64,000 bases of DNA. Source: Vibrio furnissii CIP 102972 (GTDB lineage: Bacteria; Pseudomonadota; Gammaproteobacteria; Enterobacterales; Vibrionaceae). Below, piece by piece: positions 53,448-62,606 of the stretch. The notes under the pieces are model-generated. The model was not told where the DNA came from. It worked only from the letters and a program-made list of their open reading frames with translations, and did no database searches. The stretch lies in contig NZ_ACZP01000014.1 in NCBI RefSeq assembly GCF_000176175.1, forward strand, positions 62,001 through 126,000, given 5' to 3'. Position 1 is the stretch's first letter, and each line of letters begins with the position of its first letter. Both the position numbers and the translations under genes were made by a program.

Positions 53448-54670
53448 ACGCGCCATTTTCAAAAGCTGCTCCTCTGAACACCAGCTTTGACCAATGTATT
53501 AAATGCACCGTCTGCACGGTGTACTGCCCCGTGGCAAAAGCCAACCCAGATTACCCAGGCCCGAAACAGTGCGGGCCGGATGGCGAGCGCCTGCGCATTA
53601 AAAACCCGGAATATTACGACGAAGCGCTTAAATACTGCACCAACTGCAAACGCTGCGAAACGGCGTGTCCATCTGGGGTGAAAATCGGCGACATCATCGC
53701 CGTCGCGCGGGGTAAACATGGCAAGAAACCGCTCAATCCGAAACTGATGCGTGACTACGTGCTGAGCCACACCGACCTGTTCGGCTCACTGGCCACGCCA
53801 TTTGCACCAGTGGTGAACTTCGCCACATCGATGCCACTGGTGAAAAAGATCATGCACAAAACCATCGGCGTGCATGACCACAAAGCGTTGCCGAAATACT
53901 CGCACGGCACGTTCCGTCGCTGGTTTAAACAAAATTGCACCAGCCAGCCGCTGTATCAGCGCCAAGTCACCTACTTTCATGGCTGCTACGTCAACTACAA
54001 CCACCCACAATTGGGCAAAGATCTGGTGAAGGTGTTGAATGCGATGAATATTGGCGTGCGCTTGCTGAACAACGAGAAATGCTGCGGCGTGCCTTTGATT
54101 GCCAACGGTTTTCATGACAAAGCGCGTAAAAACGCATTGCTGAACGTGAAGAACATGGAAACTGCGGTCAATGAATATCATACCAAAGTGATTTCAACCT
54201 CCTCGACCTGCTCGTTCACGCTGCAACAGGAATACCCGCATGTGCTCGGCGTCGACAACAGCCAAGTGTCCAACGACATTGAATACGTCACGCGCTTCCT
54301 ACTGAAAGAGTTTATGAATGGCAATGCGCCGAAAATGAAACCGGTCAACCTCAAAGTGGTTTATCACACGCCTTGTCACTTGGAACGCAGTGGCAACGTG
54401 ATGTTTACCATTGAGTTGCTGCGCATGATTCCGGGCCTAGAACTGATTGTCCTCGATAGCGAATGCTGCGGTTTGGCGGGCACCTACGGCTTCAAAGAAG
54501 AGAACTATGATGTGTCGATGAAAATCGGCTCGCACCTGTTTGACTCGATCAAAGCCTCCGATGCTGATTTTGCGATCACCGACTGCGAAACCTGTAAATG
54601 GCAAATCGAAGAGAACACCGCGCTGGAAACCATTCACCCCGTCAGCTTGCTGGCACAAGCACTGGCTTAG
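53444..54670 (+). CDS. glpC: Anaerobic glycerol-3-phosphate dehydrogenase, Fe-S subunit C
   Basis: 408 residues. Two 4Fe-4S motifs, CIKCTVCTVYCPVAKANP and CTNCKRCETACPSG, then two CCG domains (KCCGVPLIANG and ECCGLAGTYGFKEENYD). Passes electrons to the quinone pool. The ATG at 53444 overlaps the glpB stop (ATGA), after AGGAGG. Confidence 0.95.
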   Translation: MNAPFSKAAPLNTSFDQCIKCTVCTVYCPVAKANPDYPGPKQCGPDGERLRIKNPEYYDEALKYCTNCKRCETACPSGVKIGDIIAVARGKHGKKPLNPKLMRDYVLSHTDLFGSLATPFAPVVNFATSMPLVKKIMHKTIGVHDHKALPKYSHGTFRRWFKQNCTSQPLYQRQVTYFHGCYVNYNHPQLGKDLVKVLNAMNIGVRLLNNEKCCGVPLIANGFHDKARKNALLNVKNMETAVNEYHTKVISTSSTCSFTLQQEYPHVLGVDNSQVSNDIEYVTRFLLKEFMNGNAPKMKPVNLKVVYHTPCHLERSGNVMFTIELLRMIPGLELIVLDSECCGLAGTYGFKEENYDVSMKIGSHLFDSIKASDADFAITDCETCKWQIEENTALETIHPVSLLAQALA

Positions 54671-54724
54671 TCTCCCAACCCCAAAAAGGCGTCTTCAAAG
54701 AAAGTCGTTTCAACGCTCAACGTA

Positions 54725-54749
54725 CAAAAAAGCGGGCATTGCCCGCTTT
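54725..54749. terminator. Bidirectional terminator after glpC
   Basis: AAAAGCGGGCA-TTGCCCGCTTTT stem with A and T runs, between the converging glpABC and polysaccharide operons. Confidence 0.85.
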
Positions 54750-54816
54750 TCTTCTGTCACTTTCGTTTTTCGTTTGCTGCTGTATATCGCACCACAGCAT
54801 AGCGAAGGCTGTCGAC

Positions 54817-56292
54817 CTAACGAATGGTTACGTCAGATAAGCGATACCAGCCCGATGCCTGCAACCCTTCATTGGCCAGATTCACTTCTGCCTCAGCATG
54901 GCGATCGACCAAGGCCAACTCAAGGTAGTAATGGCCGGTGGGGATCGTTTCAGGCAAAGTGAAACTGCTGGAGGTCGCGTGTTCACCCGGCAGCCAACGC
55001 ATAACATCTGCGGTTGAGACGTTGAAAAACGCGGTTTCTTCGTCCTCATTCACCAATCGATACGCCAGATAATGGTGCTGATACGGTGGCGCATTTCCTT
55101 CGTTCACAAGCAAGGCCTGAACCGTCATGGTCGCGCCCGGCGTCAATTCAGCAGGGTGCACCAGCGTGTCCACACGCAGACGATAGCCAATTTGAGTCAA
55201 CGCATCGTCCAACAAATCACGATACTGAGTCGGCACCACGTGCGATTTCAGGTTCAATGTCGAAGCGTGCTGCGCAATCGCCCAATCTAAGCTCGCTTTC
55301 ACTTGCTCGCGGGTGTAATTGTACTTGCTCCACCATTCCGACATATTGCCGCACGTTTCCAAGGAAATTGGCGCGGTTTGCCATGCCTGATTGAACTTGG
55401 CATAGGTTTGCTGAGCCATGGCAAGACGATAAGGATAGTCGTCAACCATATGGCTCCATGTGTCGGAGAAGTTATGCCAGTCGCCCCAGCAGTCTGCGCG
55501 CCAACCTGCGCCCTTCTCAACCGCGTAAGCCAAGCTGTTTTCGCCGCTGATTAACATCACTTTAGGCGTGTTGGGAAACGCCGCAAAATGCATGTCGATC
55601 AACTTATTCAAATCATTGTCACTGTAGCGCTGATGCAACGACTCCAGCTCAGTAAAGTTACTGTTGTGCCATTCCCCCCAAGAGCCAACCATGCCGATAT
55701 CGATGTGACTCAAGTTGGTGTTGCCGTCGTAACGCTGACCAAACGCATTGAGCAGTTTTTCCACATAGTGCAGATACAAGCTGTCATCGAGATCCGGCAC
55801 GAAGGTTTTGCCATCGGACGTCCAGTTCCCGCGAATGCCTTTTTTAATCAGCCAATCTGGAATTTTGCTGCCGCTTTCAGGGCCGTCTGCCGTCATAAAA
55901 CGCAGCGCCACCATTTGTGATGGCAACGCGGCACGGTTTTGCGCTAGCAAACGGTCAACCATACCAAAGGCGTATTCGCCCTCTTCCGGCTCCAAATCGG
56001 TCCAGTAAAAACGAAAGTAATCCACGCCAGACTCGGGATAGAGCTCCAGCGGCAGTGGCACTTCCCAGTTGTTATGAAACGTTTCAACCCCAATGCCCGG
56101 GTTGGTGATCGGCCCCGACAATGCCGCCGGATGCACGGTAATTTTCTGCTCATCACGCGATACCGACGCGGTCGATGACGACGACGCATTCTTGCTCTCC
56201 GCCTGACACGCTGAAAGTGGCAACATCATCAGCAAAACCAACCCCGCTTGACTGGCCAAATTCAGCCGACACGCTGCTGTTCGTTGTTTCAT
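54817..56292 (-). CDS. DUF4832 lipoprotein (glycoside hydrolase-like)
   Basis: 491 residues with a lipoprotein signal (LVLLMMLPLSAC, Cys near residue 29). The large domain fits DUF4874/DUF4832: NPGIGVETFHNNW, YFRFYWTDLEPEEGEYAFGMVDRLLA, and HIDIGMVGSWGEWHN, a TIM-barrel, glycosidase-like pattern. Last gene of the leftward polysaccharide operon, so perhaps polymer processing at the cell surface. Its ATG overlaps the preceding stop by 4 bp. Confidence 0.75.
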   Translation of the reverse strand: MKQRTAACRLNLASQAGLVLLMMLPLSACQAESKNASSSSTASVSRDEQKITVHPAALSGPITNPGIGVETFHNNWEVPLPLELYPESGVDYFRFYWTDLEPEEGEYAFGMVDRLLAQNRAALPSQMVALRFMTADGPESGSKIPDWLIKKGIRGNWTSDGKTFVPDLDDSLYLHYVEKLLNAFGQRYDGNTNLSHIDIGMVGSWGEWHNSNFTELESLHQRYSDNDLNKLIDMHFAAFPNTPKVMLISGENSLAYAVEKGAGWRADCWGDWHNFSDTWSHMVDDYPYRLAMAQQTYAKFNQAWQTAPISLETCGNMSEWWSKYNYTREQVKASLDWAIAQHASTLNLKSHVVPTQYRDLLDDALTQIGYRLRVDTLVHPAELTPGATMTVQALLVNEGNAPPYQHHYLAYRLVNEDEETAFFNVSTADVMRWLPGEHATSSSFTLPETIPTGHYYLELALVDRHAEAEVNLANEGLQASGWYRLSDVTIR

Positions 56293-56696
56293 TGCATTAA
56301 CCCTTTAAACCAATCCCAAATCCCGAGTGAGTAGTTGGGAAAAATATCAATGCCCATGGCGGATTTGATCAAGTACAGCGCAAGGAATGACAAACCTAAC
56401 AGCGCGAGCAGCCCGACAATCATCAAGGATGTCACGACAAAATTCGCCCATTTGGATTCCGACGGGCGCAGTTGATGACGGCGATCGCGCCCCATCAACA
56501 ACACCAGGTAATACCGTTTACCAAACCAAGGTAAACTCTTGCGTACATCAACGCCGTGACGATGTACCAAGCCCACGCTTTTGATCGCGTGTTCAATCGC
56601 TTGTTTCTGTGTATCGGTGAGCTCTGCTGCCACTCGTTCATCAAGCGCATGATAGAACTGCGTCACCGTTTTGTTCTCTTTTACGGGTGTTGACAC
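56289..56696 (-). CDS. Hypothetical membrane protein of the polysaccharide operon
   Basis: 135 residues: a soluble N-terminal half (LTDTQKQAIEHAIKSVGLVHRHGVDVRKSLPWFGKRYYLVLLMG) and a membrane segment near the C-terminus (FVVTSLMIVGLLALLGLSFLALYLI). No family recognised. Abuts the glycosyltransferase upstream and overlaps the lipoprotein gene downstream. Confidence 0.7.
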   Translation of the reverse strand: MSTPVKENKTVTQFYHALDERVAAELTDTQKQAIEHAIKSVGLVHRHGVDVRKSLPWFGKRYYLVLLMGRDRRHQLRPSESKWANFVVTSLMIVGLLALLGLSFLALYLIKSAMGIDIFPNYSLGIWDWFKGLMQ

Positions 56697-57797
56697 TTAT
56701 TGCCCCACAACTTTTTGATACACCTGCATGGTTTGCTGCGCGATTTTTTCCCAGTCGTATTTGGCTAGGTACTCGGCGTAGTCCACACGGGCTTCTTCAC
56801 TTAATGCACTGAGTTTTTCACCTAATGCAGCCACATTGCCAACCGGGAAATAACAGGTTGGATCCAAGGCCACTTCCGTGTTCGCCGGAATGTCACTCAC
56901 CAGCGCAGGCAGCGAGAAGGACATGGCTTCAAGCAATGCGATCGGTAACCCCTCGTGATAAGACGGCATCACAAACAGTCGCGCTTGCGAAAATACCGCT
57001 TTGAGTGCGTCCCCTTTGAGAAAACCGGTCATGATCACGCCCGGCGTGCTACGCGCTTTCTCTTTCAGCGCAGCGCTGTAAGGGGTTTCATGGTCAGTAT
57101 CGCCCACCAGCACCAACGGCATGCTGAGTCCGGATTCACGATAAGCATCAATCAAATCATGAAAGCCTTTTTCCTCGACGAAGCGGCCCACGGCCACCAA
57201 GTAGTTTTGCGCCGTCAACTGATACTCACTCAACGTGGCGTTGATACTTTCGGCGCTGAGCGCCTCGGGCGCAAGCACACCGTTGTAGATCAAGTTGGCG
57301 TCGAAACGCTGATATTTTTGCTGCAAAATGCGATTAATGACTTCAGAAATCACAATCACTTCATTGGCCCATTTCGCGGCAAATTTTTCGCCAAGCATCA
57401 AAATTTTCTTGGCAAATCCGCCCCATTTCTGACGGTCATAATCTGGGCCGTGATGGGTAAACACCACTTTTTTGCCCAACAAACGCAGTAGCGGCACCAC
57501 TAAACCCGGGCCGATGGCGTGCACATGCACCACATCCGAACCATCAAACAGGGTCGAAAACGCAGCCAAGGTCGAATGTACAATCGCTTCCAGCGACTTT
57601 TTCTTCGGCGCCCAAATGGCTTTGGTTTGCACGCCCAAATAACTGGAGCGTTTGTATGGCACATACGGCGAACGCGCGATCACACACACCTCCACCCCAA
57701 ACTGTTTCACCAATTCAGGATAAAGATGCTGACAATGGGTTTCGACGCCCCCCAACACATCGGGAATGCCCCGCGTGCCCAATACAGTAATTTTCAT
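56697..57797 (-). CDS. Glycosyltransferase (GT4 type)
   Basis: 366 residues, GT-B fold. N-terminus MKITVLGTRGIPDVLGGVETHCQHLYPEL, acceptor-side HHGPDYDRQKWG, and the donor-binding motif MPSYHEGLPIALLEAMSFSLPALVSDIPAN. Adds a sugar to the repeat unit of the surface polysaccharide. The ATG at 57797 begins at the family N-terminus, one base after the stop of the previous gene. Confidence 0.88.
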   Translation of the reverse strand: MKITVLGTRGIPDVLGGVETHCQHLYPELVKQFGVEVCVIARSPYVPYKRSSYLGVQTKAIWAPKKKSLEAIVHSTLAAFSTLFDGSDVVHVHAIGPGLVVPLLRLLGKKVVFTHHGPDYDRQKWGGFAKKILMLGEKFAAKWANEVIVISEVINRILQQKYQRFDANLIYNGVLAPEALSAESINATLSEYQLTAQNYLVAVGRFVEEKGFHDLIDAYRESGLSMPLVLVGDTDHETPYSAALKEKARSTPGVIMTGFLKGDALKAVFSQARLFVMPSYHEGLPIALLEAMSFSLPALVSDIPANTEVALDPTCYFPVGNVAALGEKLSALSEEARVDYAEYLAKYDWEKIAQQTMQVYQKVVGQ

Positions 57798-57798
57798 G

Positions 57799-59010
57799 TT
57801 AAGCGGCCTCACCAACGAGTTGCTGATACAAATCTAATAAACGTTGTTCATGGGTGGTCAGTGAGTATTTATTCAGTAGTCGCTGACGTGCGTGACGCCC
57901 CATATCAACCGCGGCGTCTTTCTGGATGGCAAACTGATCCATCACCTCGGCTAACGACGCCGGGTTACCCGCTTCAAACAAACGGCCTTCCACGCCGTCT
58001 CTCACCTGCTCCGGGATCCCGCCGATGTTGGCGCCGATCACGGGTTTGCCATACGCCATTGCTTCTAATACGGACATGGAGCAGTTTTCATAACACTCTG
58101 AGGGCACAATCACCGCACTGGCTTTTTTGATCAAGCTGTGCAGCGCGTCGCCACTTTGAAATCCGAGAAAATCGATGTCGCTGTGCGCGGCCTTCAATGG
58201 TTCATACAACGGCCCGTCGCCCACCACTTTCAATGGCATACGCTTTTGCGATTGTTGATAAGCCTTCGCTAAGGTCGCCACGCCTTTTTCTTGGCTCAGA
58301 CGGCCCAGATACAAGAAATAGCCCTCATCGCTGCAACCGGTGGTGTCGACGTGTTCATCAATCCCATTGACGATCACATCGATACGATTGTTCGGTAACT
58401 TTTGGCGAATGATGTTGGCCAGAAACTCACTGGGCGACACAATCACATCCAGCGCTTGGTAGTTCCCAGCCATTGATTGATACACCGCCTCCAGCGACAA
58501 CAGTGCGCTCTTAAACAGTGATCCTTGCTGGCAGCGGTAACGGCACGCATTCCACACCGAACCATGCAGACACGCTTCACACGTGTGACCATCGCGATAC
58601 ATGGTGTAACTCGGACACGCGATTTTGGTGTCATGCGCGGTCAACACGGTTTTGCAGCCTAAAGACTTCGCCACTTTAATGATCGACGGTGTCAATTGGT
58701 GGTAAATGTTGTGAAAATGCACCACATCCGGGCGTTCTTGTTCAATCAGCACGCGAATTTTTTCACACGCTTCGCGATTGTGAATGAAATCCAACGCAGT
58801 ACGCAGGCTGCCCATCAAGCCGTGACCGTCGTAGTAATCGACGTTGGAGACAAAGAAATCTTTGTACGCAGAGTCGACGTTTTTCTCATGTTGCATAGAA
58901 AAATCGACGATGATAGCGCCAGATTTCATCAGCATCTCACGCTCTTGGAAAAAGACGGTTTCAGCGCCCCCTTTCAAAAAGAAGAATTTATTGACCAACA
59001 AAATTTTCAT
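57799..59010 (-). CDS. Glycosyltransferase (GT4 type)
   Basis: 403 residues, GT-B fold. N-terminus MKILLVNKFFFLKGGAETVFFQE, VHFHNIYHQLTPSI, and donor-site VPSECYENCSMSVLEAMAYGKPVIGANIGGIPEQV. Cysteine-rich insert CPSYTMYRDGHTCEACL (residues about 130-155) with the following CRYRC suggests a metal-binding loop, as known in some GT4 enzymes. Overlaps the upstream GT2 gene by 4 bp. Confidence 0.88.
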   Translation of the reverse strand: MKILLVNKFFFLKGGAETVFFQEREMLMKSGAIIVDFSMQHEKNVDSAYKDFFVSNVDYYDGHGLMGSLRTALDFIHNREACEKIRVLIEQERPDVVHFHNIYHQLTPSIIKVAKSLGCKTVLTAHDTKIACPSYTMYRDGHTCEACLHGSVWNACRYRCQQGSLFKSALLSLEAVYQSMAGNYQALDVIVSPSEFLANIIRQKLPNNRIDVIVNGIDEHVDTTGCSDEGYFLYLGRLSQEKGVATLAKAYQQSQKRMPLKVVGDGPLYEPLKAAHSDIDFLGFQSGDALHSLIKKASAVIVPSECYENCSMSVLEAMAYGKPVIGANIGGIPEQVRDGVEGRLFEAGNPASLAEVMDQFAIQKDAAVDMGRHARQRLLNKYSLTTHEQRLLDLYQQLVGEAA

Positions 59011-60005
59011 TGCTCTTCTCCTCGAATCACACGATTTTCCGGTGCGACCGCAGGATCTTTGAGCGACACGCCCAAGCCCCGTAAAAACCCAATCGAAAAC
59101 ATGGTGAGGTTAATGACACTCATGGCCGCATCTTTCAGTGAGCGGTTTTTCATGGTTTTCAGCGCAAAGAAGGCGACCAGTGGCAGCAACGCAATGCCAA
59201 ACCACATCCACGACAAGCACAGCAACGCAAACAGCACGCCCAGTAAATATACGGTGAAAATCACTTCGTTCTTCACTTCTTTCACCGCATGCATGAAATG
59301 AGGTTGCCCCCACGACGATTTAAGCAGCTCACCCGGCGCGCACAGGTAACGGCTGCGCCAGCGGTGTCGCAACAACGCAAAGGTCGACATCACGTGCGAG
59401 GTGTGGTGGAAATAAGGCACGTCCAAACGGCGCAATTTAAAACCGGCATGGATCAGGCGCATGCCGAGTTCCGCCTCTTCGTAAGCGTGTAAATTGCGGT
59501 TGGTGAGGTAGCCGATTTCATCAATCGCCGATTTACGATAAAGACCACCGCCCGCCAAGTGATCATTATCCCCCAGCGGGTAGATCAGGTGCAGACGCTG
59601 TTTACGTGATTTGAATTCGTAACTCACTGCTTCATCCATTTCGACTTCGCCTGCAACCCCAGCATAATCTGGATGGGTGTGCAGAAATTCGATGCCTTTT
59701 TCGATGAACCCAGGCGCCAATTGCATGTCACCATCCAACAGCAACAAGAATTCACCCTGTGCATGCAAATAGCCGAGCTGGTGCCCAACGCCACAACAGC
59801 GCTCTTCCCCATTCACTAAAGTCACCACCGTCGCCCCCAATTCCAGCGCAATGTGTTGGGTGTTGTCACTCGACAAACTGTCGGCGACGATAATTTCATG
59901 CGGGTACGCATGCAGATTTTCACGAATACTGTTGATGGTCTTCGCGATCCCTTTGGCTTCGTTGTAAGTCTTGATAATGACGGAGACGGTAGGAATTTCA
60001 CTCAT
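59007..60005 (-). CDS. Glycosyltransferase (GT2 family)
   Basis: 332 residues. GT-A core with VSVIIKTYNEAKGIAKTINSI, the ADSLSSDNT and LLLDGDMQLAPG (DxD-type) motifs, then two C-terminal hydrophobic segments (VIFTVYLLGVLFALLCLSW and IALLPLVAFFAL) that anchor it to the inner membrane. Coupled to Wzy by an 8-bp overlap. Confidence 0.88.
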   Translation of the reverse strand: MSEIPTVSVIIKTYNEAKGIAKTINSIRENLHAYPHEIIVADSLSSDNTQHIALELGATVVTLVNGEERCCGVGHQLGYLHAQGEFLLLLDGDMQLAPGFIEKGIEFLHTHPDYAGVAGEVEMDEAVSYEFKSRKQRLHLIYPLGDNDHLAGGGLYRKSAIDEIGYLTNRNLHAYEEAELGMRLIHAGFKLRRLDVPYFHHTSHVMSTFALLRHRWRSRYLCAPGELLKSSWGQPHFMHAVKEVKNEVIFTVYLLGVLFALLCLSWMWFGIALLPLVAFFALKTMKNRSLKDAAMSVINLTMFSIGFLRGLGVSLKDPAVAPENRVIRGEEQ

Positions 60006-61398
60006 AAGAACGCTCTCCCAGTGTGAGTACAGACTTGCGGATCACTAAAGCTGCACCTAGAGAAAAGAAAAACATAAATTGCATCATCGGAACCAACATT
60101 AAGATCTGGCTATAAGGAATACTCATTAATCCTGCAAGACCAAACGCAATGTACGCCGGTTGGTAGGCCACAAGTTGGATATCGGCCAAATCCATGTTGG
60201 CCCCATGCAGCATCGGTTTCGGAATACACACCCAAACCACCATACCAACCACCAACAGAAACAAACATGTGCCAATTAAACCGATTTCCCACAACAACAT
60301 GCTCATGGAGGTAGAATCTAAAAGCACATTAAACACATTATTGAGGAAACCTGGCGCGACCGAACTACCATGGTTTGTGGCATTCAGCCCATAGCCGAAC
60401 AATAGACTCGGCAGACCATATAAATCACTGTTTTTCAGCCAGAAAAATACGGTGGTCATGCGGCCTAACTCACCATTTTCCATGATGAAGTTCGGGTCAA
60501 AAATATATTCCATCGATTCAATGAACAGTTCAAACGCGCCTTTGCTCGGGTCAGCACCAAACGCCGATGAATACGACGAAGCAAGCGCAAAGACCGCCAA
60601 CACCAGCAAGGCCACCGAACCACCGATCATGATTAAGATGATTTTGGCGTTATACCGTTTCATGCCATGCATGTAGCTCGGTACAAACCAAACAAATGCC
60701 AATAGGATGGGCGCAATGAGAATGACGAATTTCACCTCACCCAAAATGCACATGATGAATGCGGAAATCACGTGAAACGCGGTGCTGGTTTTACTCGCCA
60801 CCCCGTGGCGGTATTCCGACACCTTCAACAGCATGATCAGCAAACAAAACAGACCGAGCGCGGCGGTATTCCCTCCGCCCATCGGGTCGCCGCCAAAAGT
60901 GCCCACCACCGAGTCCCACATTTCGAACTCGCCTTTGATGGCAACACGTTTGGGCACCACCACCATGAGCTGGTAGAGCATCACCGGAAACTGGGCATAG
61001 AAAATCCAGTACATTGTGCGAGTCAAGCGATGGATCTGCGACTCGCGGCAAAAGCCCATCAACAAACAAAACATCACCAGTGCAATCGCCAGTTCATTTT
61101 TCAAACCAACAATCGTGACCACCACGCCGTTTTGCAGCACGGTGGAGACCGTGGCCATTGCAAAGAAAGCGACAAACACCACAGCAATGATCCGCTCGCG
61201 GTGATCAAGCACAAACGGCGTGTAGCGCGTTTGCAGCATCATCAGCAATAACATGGCGCAGGCCAGCACAAACGGCAGCCACAACACCGCGCTGATCCCA
61301 GTGAAATATTGCACCATGCCGCAGACCACCAGTGTGACCCACAGGTAAATCTGCATGTAGAAACCGTTATTAAGCATCCGAGCCGTCCATTGACTCAC
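59998..61398 (-). CDS. Wzy-like polysaccharide polymerase
   Basis: 466 residues, about 11-12 membrane segments, with a large periplasmic loop near residues 275-350 (SSYSSAFGADPSKGAFELFIESMEYIFD) typical of O-antigen polymerase/ligase proteins. Joins repeat units at the periplasmic face. Sequence is too variable for a specific name. Overlaps the flippase gene by 29 bp. Confidence 0.78.
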   Translation of the reverse strand: MSQWTARMLNNGFYMQIYLWVTLVVCGMVQYFTGISAVLWLPFVLACAMLLLMMLQTRYTPFVLDHRERIIAVVFVAFFAMATVSTVLQNGVVVTIVGLKNELAIALVMFCLLMGFCRESQIHRLTRTMYWIFYAQFPVMLYQLMVVVPKRVAIKGEFEMWDSVVGTFGGDPMGGGNTAALGLFCLLIMLLKVSEYRHGVASKTSTAFHVISAFIMCILGEVKFVILIAPILLAFVWFVPSYMHGMKRYNAKIILIMIGGSVALLVLAVFALASSYSSAFGADPSKGAFELFIESMEYIFDPNFIMENGELGRMTTVFFWLKNSDLYGLPSLLFGYGLNATNHGSSVAPGFLNNVFNVLLDSTSMSMLLWEIGLIGTCLFLLVVGMVVWVCIPKPMLHGANMDLADIQLVAYQPAYIAFGLAGLMSIPYSQILMLVPMMQFMFFFSLGAALVIRKSVLTLGERSYE

Positions 61399-62602
61399 GC
61401 ATCTCGCGCGCGCGTTGATTGACTTTCAAGTAGATGAAGCCGTAACGCACGGCCGAAAGCACCGCAAACGCCAAAACCGACATGCCATAATCTGGGTGGA
61501 AATATGGCAACACCACAAACGCCAGCACAACGGCTGCCAATTGCTCAATTTGGATGCGCAAAAAGTAGCGCGGCGAGCCAAACACCAGTTCAATCACAGT
61601 TAACGGACACACGGCCAACGCCGGAAACAGATAGGGCAACATGTAGCGCGATGTCGGAACCGATTCGACCCACTCATGGCTCACCCAATGCTGCGCGTAA
61701 GCAAATTCCATCACCAAAGGATAGAAGAGGAATACGCCCGCAGTGGCGACCAAACCCAGGACAAACAGCAGCTTGCGAACCTTAATGAATTCCGGATAGT
61801 TGAAACGCTGATGACGAAAATCAATCGACCATTTGGAGAAAATTGAGTTGCGCACGGCGTTGCCGACGATCACCACTGGCGACAAACAGAACCGGCTCAC
61901 CACGGCAAAATAACCCGCAGTGACTGACGAGAACCAAAAGTTAATCAGCACCATCGGCAAGTTGTTATTGGCCATCGCCAGCACTTCAGCACTACCCACT
62001 TTCGAGATGTGATGATGATTGGCGCGATAGAAGTGACTCAGTTGTGTCCAAGAAAAATGACTCACGCGCACTTGTTTGAGCGGTGTGGAATAACCCAGCC
62101 ACACAATGATCAAACCAAACGCCAGCGATGCCCACGCCCAGTAGAACCAGATCGCCACATCAGACAGCGCAATCATCGAGATCACAACGATCGACATCGA
62201 AATCCGTTGCAGCGCCAGCAGCGCCATTTTTTCATCGCGCATCAGCAAGTTTTCAGAAATCAGCACCCACGCGTGAACCACAGTTAAGAGATAAAACAAG
62301 CCAAACGGCTTATCAAACAGCACCACCACGACCGCGGTAAACGGCAGGGCCAGAATCAGGCTCTGCAACAAGCAAAACACGATATTCTGCACCAGCAGGT
62401 CATCGTGCTGCTTGGGCAGGAGCAATTGGGAAGCGAAGGTACACACCTGCGCCCCAATCAATACGATGCTGTAGGTCAGTGCGTAGATCCCAACCTCACC
62501 CATGCCGTAGCGATGAGAGATGAGCCACAACGATGCCGCGCCAATCACTTGCGACAGCACCGAAGACCCGGCGATGGTTGAGATGCTTCTAAGCAGACTC
62601 AT
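61370..62602 (-). CDS. Wzx-like flippase
   Basis: 410 residues from the ATG at 62602 (MSLLRSISTIAGSSVLSQVIGAASLWLISHRYG), with about 12 membrane segments: the MATE/MOP-type export family. Moves lipid-linked repeat units across the inner membrane. An upstream in-frame ATG would overlap the preceding gene; the chosen start begins at the conserved N-terminal helix. Confidence 0.82.
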   Translation of the reverse strand: MSLLRSISTIAGSSVLSQVIGAASLWLISHRYGMGEVGIYALTYSIVLIGAQVCTFASQLLLPKQHDDLLVQNIVFCLLQSLILALPFTAVVVVLFDKPFGLFYLLTVVHAWVLISENLLMRDEKMALLALQRISMSIVVISMIALSDVAIWFYWAWASLAFGLIIVWLGYSTPLKQVRVSHFSWTQLSHFYRANHHHISKVGSAEVLAMANNNLPMVLINFWFSSVTAGYFAVVSRFCLSPVVIVGNAVRNSIFSKWSIDFRHQRFNYPEFIKVRKLLFVLGLVATAGVFLFYPLVMEFAYAQHWVSHEWVESVPTSRYMLPYLFPALAVCPLTVIELVFGSPRYFLRIQIEQLAAVVLAFVVLPYFHPDYGMSVLAFAVLSAVRYGFIYLKVNQRAREMRESMDGSDA

Positions 62603-62606
62603 AGGT